Assembly (NCBI GenBank): GCA_034190875.2
Contig: CM067343.1
Span: forward strand, 57,709,507 to 57,773,506
From: Urechis unicinctus
Taxonomy: Eukaryota > Annelida > Polychaeta > Xenopneusta > Urechidae
DNA: 64,000 nucleotides
Reading direction: 5' to 3'
Below the pieces are notes generated by a model that saw nothing but the letters and a program-made list of their open reading frames with translations, ran no database searches and was not told the origin of the DNA. The stretch's first letter is position 1, and each line of letters begins with the position of its first letter. The translations under genes were made by a program, and so were the position numbers. Below are positions 42,911-59,230 of the stretch, in pieces.

Positions 42911-43075
42911 TGCAACCCTGATCCGCAGTTGGGTCAGAACCATCTGCAGATGGGTCGCTCTCATTCCGTCACGGGGATCGCAGATGGGTCGCCCATCCGC
43001 AGATGGGCGACGCATCTGTCGATCGGTAAACGGGTCAGACCCATCTGCAGATGGGACAGGTCGGCAAATGGTTCT
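42911..43075. repeat. Cluster of PstI-centred palindromes (CCATCTGCAGATGG)
   Basis: Perfect or near-perfect 14-16 base palindromes occur at 42940-42954, 42992-43007 (one mismatch, CCGC) and 43040-43055. Related half-words (GCAGATGGGTCG, GGGTCAGA) lie between them, ahead of the TA array. Confidence 0.8.
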
Positions 43076-43076
43076 C

Positions 43077-43077
<1 letters not shown>

Positions 43078-43120
<43 letters not shown>

Positions 43121-43141
43121 TATATATATATATATATATAT

Positions 43142-43180
<39 letters not shown>

Positions 43181-43201
43181 TAAAGATATATAGATATAAA
43201 G

Positions 43202-43293
<92 letters not shown>

Positions 43294-43318
43294 TATATAT
43301 ATGTATAATTATATATAC
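43078..43318. repeat. (TA)n microsatellite
   Basis: TA runs are broken by short GATA, AAATA and AGATA words. It lies outside the inverted-repeat arm, 3' of the Ulp1-like fragment. Confidence 0.95.
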
Positions 43319-43644
43319 TTTCCCTCCTCGTCCTATGCAAGTTGCCTCACCCCTAATTATTGACGGTCTAACAGTCTATTCCATATTTACATCGTGGATG
43401 TGAGAGAAAATAACCAACAGCGCGGATGAGTTTCTTTGCATACCCTCGCCGACCCCGCATCTTTCAGCGGGGGTGCATCAGTTAAATAGTAGACCATAAG
43501 ACAAGAAGCCCTGCAGGATGTCTGGCTCTGATTACATCACCGTGAACCTCGGCCTACGTGAAGCTTGTGTACCCTTTACTAAAGCGAAGGGCTAGATGAA
43601 CCCAGTTTAACATTTTCACAACTTCATCGCAGTTGTCGCATGAC

Positions 43645-43792
43645 TATAGTTTACGCGGACACTTATCATTTTACGCGTAAACAAGTCATTTTACGCGTAA
43701 ACTAGTCATTTTGCGCGTTAACTAGATCGCTCGCATTTCTTTACATTTCATTTATGCGTAAACTAGTCATTTTATGCGTAAAGTGTATGAAC
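43645..43792 (+). repeat. About 20-bp tandem repeat with ACGCGT cores
   Basis: Unit approximates TTTTACGCGTAAACTAGTCA. Consecutive copies occur at 43648-43735, and two more after a short gap at 43752-43792. Each copy contains a self-complementary TTTACGCGTAAA (MluI-type core), so it is both a tandem repeat and a series of small palindromes. Confidence 0.85.
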
Positions 43793-43840
43793 TTTTGACT
43801 CTGATGGCCAACCGTATGTTTTCGCGTTTTATTCAAGAAC

Positions 43841-44330
43841 TGACGTCACGAACTACTCGGTTACAATCGGCGAGTGGTCGGTTCTTTCCGTATGTTTATT
43901 GATTTTTAACGTTTAGCGATTGATTTCAGATAAATAAAAATATATTTGCTATCGTTGAGAAATAAAAAATATAAAAAGGAACAATGTTGTACAGTTGAGA
44001 TGAACTTTTAAAAAAGAATTATTGAATCTATATATATGATATAGCTCAGGCATGTGGGACAAATAAATAAACGAATGACGTCACAAAGTTTAGTTGCCAC
44101 GACGTTACCAAGCATATCGAGAACAATTCGCGCTACCATTGTGTTGCTACCGCTAACAAACAAAAGTTAGTTTGCCTCCTCGATACGTCGTGTGAGGACA
44201 CAGTTTTGGATCGCTTCTGATCTGAATTTGATATTCGAAGACATCGTTTACCATATTGGGATTCACAGCACCGCCAGCAATGCAGCTAGCAGTAGCAGCC
44301 ATCCTTCTTCGCGCGGCAGGTTTGTAGTTT
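43841..44330 (+). promoter_or_regulatory. Candidate promoter and first exon with two CREs
   Basis: TGACGTCA occurs at 43841-43848 and again at 44076-44083. Downstream, an ATG at 44281 opens MQLAVAAILLRAA, followed by a consensus-like donor (GCGGCAG, then GTTTGT, at 44320). This could be the promoter and first exon of the gene that follows at 45.8 kb, but no splice partner is certain. The distance of 1.5 kb to the next sure exon is normal for an animal gene. Inference only. Confidence 0.3.
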
Positions 44331-45812
44331 ATTCTATTTTTATTATTGCCACTGAAAATGATGACATACTCTTAGAATATAACCGACACCTGTTTTTTTT
44401 TCTATTTGGCTCACCCACTTCGGGGTTGGTAGAAAATTATGAATATGAGAGGGTCCGCTATTAATGCACCCAATGGTGTTGCCCCAGGTTCAGAACTAAA
44501 GTGAATTTAAACTGCTCATCTAAATTTAAGGCTGTATTTACAAACTAAAGGTGTATCGGCCATTAACAGGAAAATATATCTCGTCTCATCTCCATTCTTA
44601 TTCCATCATCATAAAAGGCGACTGCTTGCTAAAGTTAACATAGCTCTTTTGGTTTGGCAACCAATAAATCATTACGAGTTCGGGTAAATCATTAATTTAT
44701 ACCTAGTATAGTGGTGTTATTATTGAACCGTACACCTGGGCCGTCAGCATTCGTGGAGCATTCATTACCCCAAAAAATTAAATACTTTTGTCATTGATAC
44801 CTTTACAAAACTCAAACAAAAAGTGATGATTCATGGCCTATAGGTAAGATAAGCCCCTTTGCACAAGGTAAAATAGGGAGGGATTAGAGAGTGATACTTA
44901 CCCACTTCGAGCGCTAAAAGTCGGATACCAAGCTTATACATCTCTTTTCCCGAAGCGAGAAAGCTGGTTAATGTTCAGGTTCTTCCTTCCCTCAGAATGT
45001 CTCGTAAGCTGGTGTAGTGATGGGAATAAAGTCTGACGCTTAGTTCATTCATTCCATTGTTACCCAGACGAGGTACATATGGTCAGGGACAAGCAGCGAT
45101 CCCAGGATATAGTTACTGGGCGAAATTAACGTTTGCTATCATTATATGAGTGGTTCTTTTTAATCAAAATTTGATGATAGTGGCAATGATATTTTGTTTC
45201 AGTGGGTTCGGAGTCATAACGAAATCCCTGATGCGGATGTGACTAATTTATATTTATAGTGTTGGGGTTATATTTGAGCCCAGTGACAACGCAACACATG
45301 CTATAATATGAGAGCTAAAACTATGATAAGATTAATAAAATCAAGATTCCTGTTGATCTAACCATCCTCAACCTGGCCGAGTTCTAACCTTATTGTACCC
45401 TATCCTATTCAATTCTACATTGCTTCTGCCCCCCCCAACCGCCCCCCAAATACACTTCCCATGTCTCCACAGTGTAGTCTCTCTCGTACCTCACACCCTC
45501 GTGCCTTCCGAATTCAACTCCTTAATTATTCTCTGCCTCTGGCATTCTGTCCTGACTTTATCTCTTTCTGATCCCAAGTCTCGTTCGACTTCCTCGTGCT
45601 TTATCAAGTGACCATTTTGCGGTTGTCTATTGCGGAATGGAGGGGCTACTCAACTCCTACAATCTGAATAATATACATATATCAGTCAACACAACCAAGA
45701 AAATCTCAATTCAACTTTAAATCATAACGCATCGTATTTCTCGCTCTTTTGTTGGTACCATATAGCACATGTGCTGGTGTGCTGTTTATCTAGAAATTTA
45801 CTGTATCTTTAA
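44331..45812. other. Intron or intergenic sequence upstream of the repeat-protein gene
   Basis: No convincing exon is present. A C-rich stretch lies at 45426-45450. At 45782-45820 a TTTATCTAG acceptor and a CAAG-GTAAAC donor frame a possible 26-base exon that would use a different start from the one chosen for the next gene. Confidence 0.4.
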
Positions 45813-50360
<4,548 letters not shown>

Positions 50361-50457
50361 CTGTAGTGACAACACGACCAGACCCTCTCCTCTCCCTTCC
50401 ACGTCTCAAAATATAATTATATATACGCAGTGGCTCTAAAGAGATGCAAATGATTGA

Positions 50458-50463
50458 AATAAA
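50458..50463 (+). terminator. Polyadenylation signal AATAAA
   Basis: AATAAA lies 98 bases after the predicted TAG of the repeat-protein gene; GT-rich words follow at about 50480-50510. This supports 50303-50360 as the last exon. Confidence 0.6.
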
Positions 50464-50499
50464 AGGATTTTCAGTCAACCTGTATTGTCAATGCAGTAA

Positions 50500-52430
50500 T
50501 TGTCTCCGTTCCATTAGGTTTTCATGAGTCAATAAGATCGCAAACTGTATTGTATTCAAGCCATCGATCCCGTTCTGAGATGCTGTTAAAGTATACGACA
50601 GAGCTGGGCGGAAAGACTTTACTAGCTGCTAGTAAATGAGTGCTCTGAATACCTTCCAAATAAATAGATTTCAATCTCCTGCTCTGGTACATGACACAGG
50701 TTTGTACAGATGTAATGATGCCATTCCGGGGTCTGGCAAAATTAGGGCGGAAATATTTTGATTTGCTTATATAAAAGGTAAACTTAACATAAATTAACTA
50801 GGCGAGCTTTATGTAGTGACTTGATTTTTTGCTCTTCTGTTGTTTACTGCACGAGTGCAATCAGTTTGAACAGACGATGAGCAATGCTCTTTTCTAAAAT
50901 CCTTGAGTGTGTATGCACCACATGGAGCGGCCATACCGAGGATACATAGCATCACAGTAAAGTGTTATGATTAATCATTTATGACAACATATCTATTGAC
51001 ATCAACGTACACCAAACATCACAATTATCATGTATCGATGGATCAGTTTTTCAGGATATATGCATGTACTACCATATTGCATTCACCAGTGTATGAGGTG
51101 AGCATTGTAAAGGCACATTTTAAAAAATTAAATCATTAAAACTTTGCTGAAAATTAAAACCTGTTTCCCTGTTACTTTTGGAAGTGATATGCGTGAAGTA
51201 GAGCGCGGTGGTGTCCTTGGTATTATCAATGTCATGGTCAGATTACACTCGGATCATTTTAGAATTTAGTTAAAAAACATTACAAAAATAGCGCGAAATC
51301 GCATTAAATGCATCTTTAACCTACAGATAAACATATTGTTTTTCTCCATTATAACACAGCTTCGCAATGGGGATAATTCCCTCTTGGTTTTCTAGATAAT
51401 TTTTGTTGCTAGCCTTTGGATAGACAAGACTATCTGGCAAATTCATGGACTTTTGGTTGTTACTTGGGTGTACTTTTTGAAAAATTATTGTGTATAATAC
51501 ATGTTATTAATATGTCTCTAGCTAATAGAATTTCGTCTGTTGCAGGTCATTATTAATGGCCTGCAATTAGATTGTTGGTTTGACCAAATGATTTACTTAT
51601 TTATCCGACCTAAATCAGCTCATCGCAGCACATAACAACATCTTCCACGATTTACAGTGAAGAGATTTGAAACTACTCAATCACATTCCATAGTAAACAT
51701 TGGGCTGTTAATATAAAATGCCTCTTTCATGCTGACAAAAGTGAAAAACATTATGTTTCTCATAGCGTTTTCGATTACGCCCTTAATTGCAAATCTACAG
51801 TATGATGTTCTTTAAACCCAACGAGATTCAGTTCAATGACAAAGAAATGTCATTGAATTCCGTTCAGATAAGGAAACAAAACACATATTAAATGCGGTAT
51901 ATTAACCCATTACCTCAGCAACATCCCTACCGTACAATCACATATTTCTTCGCATGCAACCACATTGGTAACAAATGCAATTAGGTCTGTTCTTAAAACG
52001 ATTACGGGCTTGTTAGGAGTGACTTTGTGATGTATGAAATGTCTATGGGTCTCCGCCATTAATGGTTTGAAAACTCTATCGCGTCTGTGTCATACACTGC
52101 ACAAGTAAACCTGCCTTCGTCTCGGCTCCAACAGACGTGAAGATTTCCAACGAGCCATGTTGCTGCTGCTAAGCCTACAGAAGCTGAACCTCTCCAAGAA
52201 TCGGGCGAGAAATACAGCCATCATCCATTTTCCTCGCTTACCATTAGTCTCTTGTAGGATTTTATCAGTCAAAAAAAGTGTCTGTTTCGAAGTGTTAAAC
52301 ATGTTGAGATATGCCAGTGTTGCTTTTACATGAGTTCAGTTGAAGGAATGTGAAATGAACTCTGACTCAGACTCAGACCTATTGGAAGCTGGCTCACATT
52401 TCCGGGTGTTAAATGTCTCAGACAACCTCA
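50500..52430. other. Intergenic AT-rich sequence
   Basis: No gene, tandem repeat or transposon motif was recognised in about 1.9 kb. A 70-residue frame at 52090-52302 (-) is Arg/Ser-rich and has no domain. Confidence 0.4.
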
Positions 52431-52431
52431 C

Positions 52432-53000
52432 TTAGACATTACCGGAATCCATCAGTTGCTGCATGTCTGCTCTTCCGACGCTGGATATGTCGAGGTCAGT
52501 AGTTAACAGCGCGCCCAGTACTGGTGTGTTGTTGCTGTCTGTGAGCGAACTATCTGGAGCTACCAGCAAGGATACGTCATAAATCCCCTCTGAAAAAATA
52601 GATCATATATCTCCCATACTTTGTGTGGAATCAAAGAGTTTATTTGATGATATCGGACGAGTATTGTAACGATCAATGCATGATCTGTGTAATAGCAGGG
52701 CATGTTGTTGCGTAACAGCAACCAGCTGGAGAGCTTACCTGACGCCAGACTAGAACTTCCCTTTCTCAGATCTTTCAATTAGCCATTCAACCAGCTCACT
52801 ATCCTGTCTGATACGTTTCTGACACACTGCACTGGCCTCAGCAGCCTTCTGTTGTACGGCAACAGACTCGGTCGAAAAAATGCGTTCATGATACTCATAC
52901 TATGTGGTTTATTCCAGAACCTCTTCCCTCAGCCACGTGGTTTCTTAGCCCCGATTTCTAGTTCCTTAATCTGAGCCATCACAACCTGTCCTTATACGTC
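52432..53000 (-). pseudogene. Degenerate or error-containing two-exon gene segment, unknown product
   Basis: On the minus strand, a region starting near 53000 (MAQIKELEIGAKKPR) continues in a neighbouring frame as YEYHERIFSTESVAVQQKAA and RIRQDSELVEWLIERSEKG, a likely long helix. A GTCAG-GTAAGC donor follows at 52739. A TATTTTTTCAG acceptor ends at 52590, and the next exon (52589-52432) reads EGIYDVSLLVAPDSSL, then LGALLTTDLDISS, and stops at TAA. The two exons join in phase (LASEGIYDV). However, the helix lies one frame away from the donor frame, and a stop and shift occur near 52900. This is therefore a pseudogene or contains sequencing frameshifts. No family was recognised. Confidence 0.45.
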
Positions 53001-53184
53001 CGGTACCCGACTGACTTCCCGTGTTCGTCCTGGAGCCACCCGCGTAAGTGACAGTGCTGCGATTATCACTGAGTGTAACACATTTAACTGGTCTTATAAT
53101 GTTCTGGTTGTTAGTGCATACCATATATCAGTTTCGCCTGTTCCTGATATAATCCTATGTCACTCGATTTATTTATTCCAATGA

Positions 53185-53562
53185 ATGAACAACTGGTATA
53201 TGTCCATTCTCTGTCTGATCACGGCAGTATGGCGTCTGTCTCTGTCCATTCCCTGTCTGATCCTTGATGTATGGCGTCTGTCTCTGTCCATTCCCTGTCT
53301 GATCCTTGATGTATGGCGTCTTTCTCTGTCCATTCCCTGTCTGATCTTGATGTATGGAGTATGTCTCTGTCCATTTCCTGTCTGATCATGGCTGTATGGC
53401 GTATGTCTCTGTCCATTCCCTGTCTGATCCTTGATGTATGGCGTCTGTCTCTGTCCATTCCCCGTCTGATCCTTGATGTATGGCGTATGTCTCTGTCCAT
53501 TTCCAGTCAGATCATGGCTGTATGGCGTATGTCTCTGTCCATTCCCTGTCTTATTCTTGATG
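53185..53562 (+). repeat. 42-bp minisatellite, about 8.5 copies
   Basis: GTATGGCGTCTGTCTC-type unit starts at 53227, 53269, 53311, 53352, 53394, 53436, 53478 and 53520. Two unit versions differ (CTTGATGTATGG and CATGGCTGTATGG). The period is 42 with one 41. Open frames across it on both strands follow from the period being a multiple of three. Confidence 0.95.
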
Positions 53563-53569
53563 GTGTAGT

Positions 53570-56260
53570 CTCTGTGAAATAAGAAGGAGGTGAATGTCAG
53601 TTATAACAAGCTGGTGAGTCTACCTTGTCCATCCATGTGGGGCATTTTTCTATATAAGACCTTTCTTGTGGAGCTTATAAAATTTTATGGGGCATTTCGA
53701 ATGCCCCACAATCTAATATGATTTTTCTATCTTCTGTGGGCTACTGGACCATTGTCATTTGCTTTTCTCATTTCGAAATCGACGTTGATGCGCAATATTA
53801 CATCAATGCGCTGCTGCCACCTTGTGGATGACTGTCACTGTGAGCCCTTTCGTGTGGAGGCGTGAACGCGCGGAATAACATCCGGTTTGATTTTCATTGA
53901 TTGATTCCATTTTATTCTTCATACAGCTGCTATTTCAATTACAATGTAGAAGAATGGGAGTGATATGCAGATCCGAGTGATAGTTCCATCAGAATATTTA
54001 GTTGCAAGTGTCAAATGGCGACTTTGCTGCTTTAAAAAAGAATAACTCTCCGAAACTTGAATAACTTTCAACAATCACTCGGATCCATATAACGGAGACT
54101 CTCCTTAACACCTAGGTATGATTATCTCTTTTATGGGACCAAGAATGAAACTGTACGGTCAATTTAAAGACACCATATAATCAGCTTATTTTCCCTGAGA
54201 GATCTCCCCACGCCATAGGCGTAGCTTCGGTAAAATGGTAACGATCCGCGTTTCTTGGGAGTTTTCATATTGCAACTTTGTCAAAGGGAGACGAGCCGGA
54301 GTATGACGCGTATTTTGAAGTTCGTCGCTATTGAATTAAACTGATATACAGAGTTTATTGGACTTTCGCAGTCATTTCCACGATTTACAGCCATTTTGCA
54401 TGTGTGAGTGAAACTTGACATGCTTAAAATATTTTTTATAAAAGTGTATGGTCATTCCCTTGAACCTATCAACCCTGGTTATTGGAGAATCCCAATGAAC
54501 TGTTTGACCTGCATTTGTTGGGAAACTCATCTTTTCTCTCCATCCCATATCTGTTAAGAAATTCGTTAGAACTCATGATACTCAGAATGCGACAAAGCGG
54601 ATTTAATAGTAAGTTTCGGCTACCGATGACAATTTCTACCGAAGCAACTGTGAGTCATAATCATATGAAGGGAAATGGGAAATAATGCAATTGACCTTTC
54701 TCGGGACAGTTACCGCTGTGTATGATGATTGTCGCCTGCTGTGAAATGACTGAAGAGAATTCTCGCATCTGCGTTGGTGAAGGATGGGGAAGGGGTTTAG
54801 GCAGTTACGCGCGCTACATTTAACTGGGTCACGAGAGATGGAATTATAGAAATGTTTTGGGGTATCTGAATCAATTTGAATTTTTAGCGGGGCGGTTGGG
54901 CGAATAGGCACTCAGTGCGCGGAACCATGATATTGGGAACCGAGCAGCGCTCATGTCACTCAGTGCGCGGAACCATGATATCAGGATCTGAGCTGCGGTG
55001 TCTCTGCTTCCCAATGTAATGGTAAGATGGGGATAACAGTTTATTTTGAATCTACATGACACTCTTAGCATTAAATGAACACATATATACCATTCATCTA
55101 TGACTACTCATCCATGACTGACTGATACAGAAATGATCAAGAATGTATATGGTGATTATTCCTTATACATCTATATAAGGACTGCCATCAAGGTAAAATG
55201 ATATACTAAAAAGGTACTGCCACTTATCAATTGTTACAAAAGAGCTATGTATACCTGGACTTGTTTTGGTCAAACATTTCTGCTTTTACAACTTACATGC
55301 CCTATAGCATGACATCAACCGTGACTTCTACTTCTAGGCCCAGTAAACATCATTCTCAGTATATAGTTGAGCATGATACAGGATTTATAACATTATATAT
55401 CAAAGTGTTTATTGATGATAAGAAAAATATTGAGTAGAGATGGTAATTGCATGAGAACATTATAATGAATCAGCAGCTACTTCCAAGACTGATATTCAAG
55501 CTATAATTGTTGTTCATATATAAGGGGTAAGGTGTACCTACCATGATCATATAGGTGTTTTTTTTAACTCAAGGTTTCCCAGAGACAGCTTAATCTGAAT
55601 TAGTCACTGCATATTTTGACACATTTTCATGGCAGTATCTTCTCTGGTATTGCAACCGCATAGACTTTCTTAAGTTTGGTGTAAACAGTTCAATACGGAC
55701 AATTCACTTGGTGATTAAACAGATTGAGAACATGTAGTCTCTTCACATCCTTTCTCCCTTTTGGCTGCAAGAAGTTTCCTGTCACTGACCTACATTTGCC
55801 CCTGATGTTCTGCAGTAGGAGAGACAGCAGTATGATAGTTTGGTCTGGTTCTGGGCTAGGTTACTGAGTGCTTTAGTCCAACTACGTGGTAGAAGCTGCT
55901 AAAAGCTGTACTTTGAAGTCTTTGCGGTTTTTCATATACCCATGTAATCATAGCCGCAGCTGGATGATGCTTCAGCAGTTGGAAATTATGTTATTTAAAA
56001 CTCATGTGTGTGCATGATTCAGACATGGGCATTATGACAACAGCATTTGCTATTATATAGAGGGAGTAAACCATTACAGCAGCAAGATGAGAACAAAACA
56101 GGGCCATGAAATGTTTCCTCACAAATCTGTTTATTTGTATATTTTTAGCGACAGTCCTGATATTGGGTAGAAGTTGAATAATCAGAAATGCATATGCTAC
56201 CATGTGGAATATTGATGGATACATACTTTTGTTAACTGCTAACAACAGCAGACTCAACAT
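53570..56260. other. Intergenic sequence with one short direct repeat
   Basis: I see no gene. A 25-base word (CACTCAGTGCGCGG, then AACCATGATAT) occurs at 54909-54933 and again at 54957-54981, a 48-bp period, in a slightly GC-richer patch. A T9 run lies at 55559-55567. Confidence 0.5.
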
Positions 56261-56270
56261 TCAAAATAAA

Positions 56271-56316
56271 TAGGGGTGTGCCAGTTTAGCAAAAGTGCTA
56301 AACTGGGACACCCCTA
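56271..56316. repeat. 46-bp hairpin: 21-bp arms, 4-base loop
   Basis: Left arm TAGGGGTGTGCCAGTTTAGC plus A and right arm TGCTAAACTGGGACACCCCT plus A pair with one mismatch around an AAAG loop. Written as GGGGTGT...ACACCCC it is flanked by TA on each side, which looks like two transposon terminal inverted repeats brought together with a TA target duplication. Element class unknown. Confidence 0.75.
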
Positions 56317-56439
56317 ATCAATGCCCATCTATTGGTATTACATAACCAATGGTATTTGTTGTGGCCAACGATAAAGTTATTTGGGCATCGCGTTTGCAAG
56401 TCTGACGAAACGTGATCCCAAGGTGTAACAAGCTGACTG

Positions 56440-57500
56440 GCTATGCGTGACGCGGATGATCACATTAAATGGCGGTCCCATCTCTCAAAGGGGATGTACC
56501 AGCGGCGTTTGTTTCGCAGCCCGGATTTGTGCCAAGTATCCATGCATCACAATCATCCGCATCAATCACCGTCACGATATCACCTCGTTGTTGAAAGTGA
56601 GGGGGTTCTCGCTATGAGGAGGTTAATGGGGATGTGCCGCCAATTTGGGTCGGCATTTTGGTATACAAATGGGTCGTTATTTCTTGATGACAGGTATAGC
56701 AATGGGTCGGTTTTTTGGCGGTGACCTTGTATACAAATAGGTACGTATTTTGTACGGCGAGTATAGTAATCGATATTTGTTTTGTGATGGGTAACTTATA
56801 TGATGCTCAAAATTGGGTGTTTGCTCAAGTCCCCTTGGTCAATGGTGGCCAGCCCTATCAGTCAGCGTGTTTGAGTTGTTTCAAAGACAATTTTTATGGT
56901 ATGATAAGCAAACAGAAAGGTCAGGTCCGTACATTCTCCTTCCACTGTTTCTTGCTATATCGTCTACCTCATGAGCCGGACGTTCTGGGGCGCTTGCTGG
57001 TAGCATATGGGCCCGAGTCACACATCTGTTTATTTAGTGGCCGTTATTTCATTAACTACCTTGTCGTTACGATCCAGAGCATCGTTTGGACTGACCAGTT
57101 ATCAGCAAAGTTTTTCTGTTTTTTGGGGGGCAGTTGCGAAGCTTAATAAGCGTACTTTTTCATTCTGAATCGTTGGTTCGGTAAATGGATGGGTCCCTTG
57201 TAGCTCCTCGAGGTGGTCTAGATATGATTTGGGATCAATGATTATGTTAGATGTATTGGTGAGCCTTTTAAAAAAATGTATATATGAATGGGTCTTTTTT
57301 CAGAGGATTAGGCATGTAAATGATTCCCTTTTCCCACTTTGGCTTGGTATAGATAAGGTCTGGTTTTTGTTTCCCATGGCGGCTCACCCTATCTTTTTCC
57401 AAGGAGAGAACCCCCACTCCCCCAACCCCAACACTACCATTGTCATTCCAAACATCTTAAGCTGGCATCCTGAGCAAAATCTTTCTATATGATGGAAAGA
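56440..57500 (+). other. Unassigned sequence with degenerate 33-bp repeats
   Basis: At about 56640-56790 the words AATGGGTCG and GTATACAAAT alternate in roughly 33-base units (four diverged copies). A 143-residue frame (56715-57146) starts inside this array and shows no recognised domain, though it contains several Cys and aromatic residues (SACLSCFKDNFYG). It could be an exon, but no splice or homology evidence supports it. Confidence 0.3.
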
Positions 57501-58640
57501 AACCACAGAGCCCCGTTCACGTAGACGTCGATTTATTTTTATTTGGAACACCGTGCGTCCTCAAAAGCCAATGTTCAAGTTGCTCACTATCATTATTGTG
57601 TGACTTAGTAGGGTCGGGAAGTATTCAGCAGTAACTCACTGTGTCATGAGCGCATGCGGGCCGTTCCCAATCTGTTCCAGTCCCCTTGTGACTGACTGGC
57701 CTATAGCTCCGATCGAACGGTAATATGAATATATACCCAGACGTCTTGTAGGTCTTTTACGAGCGGGCTTGTGTTGGTTTCGAGCCTTGCTCGGTTAGTT
57801 TGCATATTATAGTGTGTTTTCTATAATATGTACTCAATTCACACGCAATAACACACCCCGGGATCGTAGACAGTAGGTCTGTGAAGAGCCTGGACTTGTC
57901 CATTTCAACATTACAAAATTTGATGTAGTGTCTGCTAATGCGCGATGCCACCAGTCAGTTACAGGCGAGCACCACAGTCCCCAAATAGAACGAAACGGAT
58001 CTGGCTGACCGAATGCATTGCGTTTTGTATGCAGCCTAAAATGCACCAACTAGTGAGATAGGCCAGACAAATATCAATTTCATCGTTAACTGCCATTGCC
58101 CCCAAGGATTTCACGTCGGTCCAGTAGATGAAAGTCTTGGAGATTGTCACAATTCAAGACGTCGCCAAGGTGCGACTTATTTTGGTGGAGTGGGTCTCCG
58201 CTAATTGGCAAACACTTAGTCGCCATGGTAGCCTTTGTTTGTCCCACTGTGGTTCTTGTAAAACCGTCGCTTGGGCGTACTTTGCTGCTAAAATCCTGCA
58301 ACCCAGGTTGCCTCTAGCTCGCTGGCAATGTTCTCTATTCCATTCAATCGCTCTTATTTTAATACCTGCGTAATTCCGCCGCCTGGCGCTTATTAACTTT
58401 ACAGTTAAGTACAATTAAGACAAACTCATCTGAAAGGCACAGGATAGAGCGCATATGCCTCCTTCAAGACGAGCTATGTAATGGTACAAACAATGGTGAT
58501 TCACTAGAGTTTAGGCTAAGGCTAAGTTTAGGAGAATACATTATTACTTTCAAATAGAATTAGCTTATATAAATTACGATGCCAACATGATCGACGGTCT
58601 TACAACGCTTGTAATTTACTGTGTTACTAACAGGTAAAGG
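57500..58640. other. Intergenic, no recognised feature
   Basis: Several overlapping minus-strand frames of 60-86 residues (57757-58414) are dense, but I found no retroelement or host motif in them. They may be remains of a coding element too decayed to name. Confidence 0.3.
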
Positions 58641-58649
58641 TATAATCAA

Positions 58650-59230
58650 TTGTGTGATACACTGGGGTTACTATGCTATCCAAGCTAGGTCATAGGGGCT
58701 TTACTATCCTATCCGAGCAAGGAGACTGGGTTTACTGTGGTAACTCTGTCAGGCTGGTTTTTACTTTGCTTTCCATGCTGGGGCACACTGACTGTTGACT
58801 GTGCTATTTATTGTATGTTAACTATGCTATCCAAGCCAGGACACACTATGCTCTCCATGCTAGGGCACACACTGGGTTTACTATGCTATCCAAGCTAGAA
58901 CACACTAGGTTTATTATGCTATCCAAGCTAGGGCACACTGGTGTTACTATGCTCTCTAGGGCAAACTGTGGGCTGGTTTACTAAGCTATCTAAGCTAGGT
59001 TTAAAATGCTATCTAATCTTGAACACTATTTACTAATCTAACAAAGCTTGGACACACTGTTGGTTTACTATGCTATCCAAGCTGGGACACACCTGAGTTT
59101 ACTATGCTATCCAAGCTAGTAGGCACTCTCGGCTTGTAAAGCTATCCAAGCCAGGATACACATGGCAGGTTTTTACTTTGCTCTCGACAAGGAAGGATAA
59201 ACACTGGTTTAAAATGCCAATCAATGTAGG
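58650..59230 (+). repeat. Diverged minisatellite of about 34 bp
   Basis: TTTACTATGCTATCCAAGCT followed by AGGGCACACTGGG-like sequence repeats at irregular 30-45 base spacing, about 13-15 copies (58665, 58705, 58820, 58880, 58915, 58945, 58985, 59065, 59100 and others). Strong divergence indicates an old array. Confidence 0.85.

Noticed and set aside
53185..53582. Repetitive frames of 66-93 residues on both strands of the 42-bp array.
   Set aside because: The 42-base period is a multiple of three; no flanking coding signal is present.
57757..58414. Dense overlapping minus-strand frames considered as a BEL/Pao or gypsy remnant (a WTD-like word at about 58115).
   Set aside because: Only a three-residue match to an RNase H-like motif; no surrounding family blocks.
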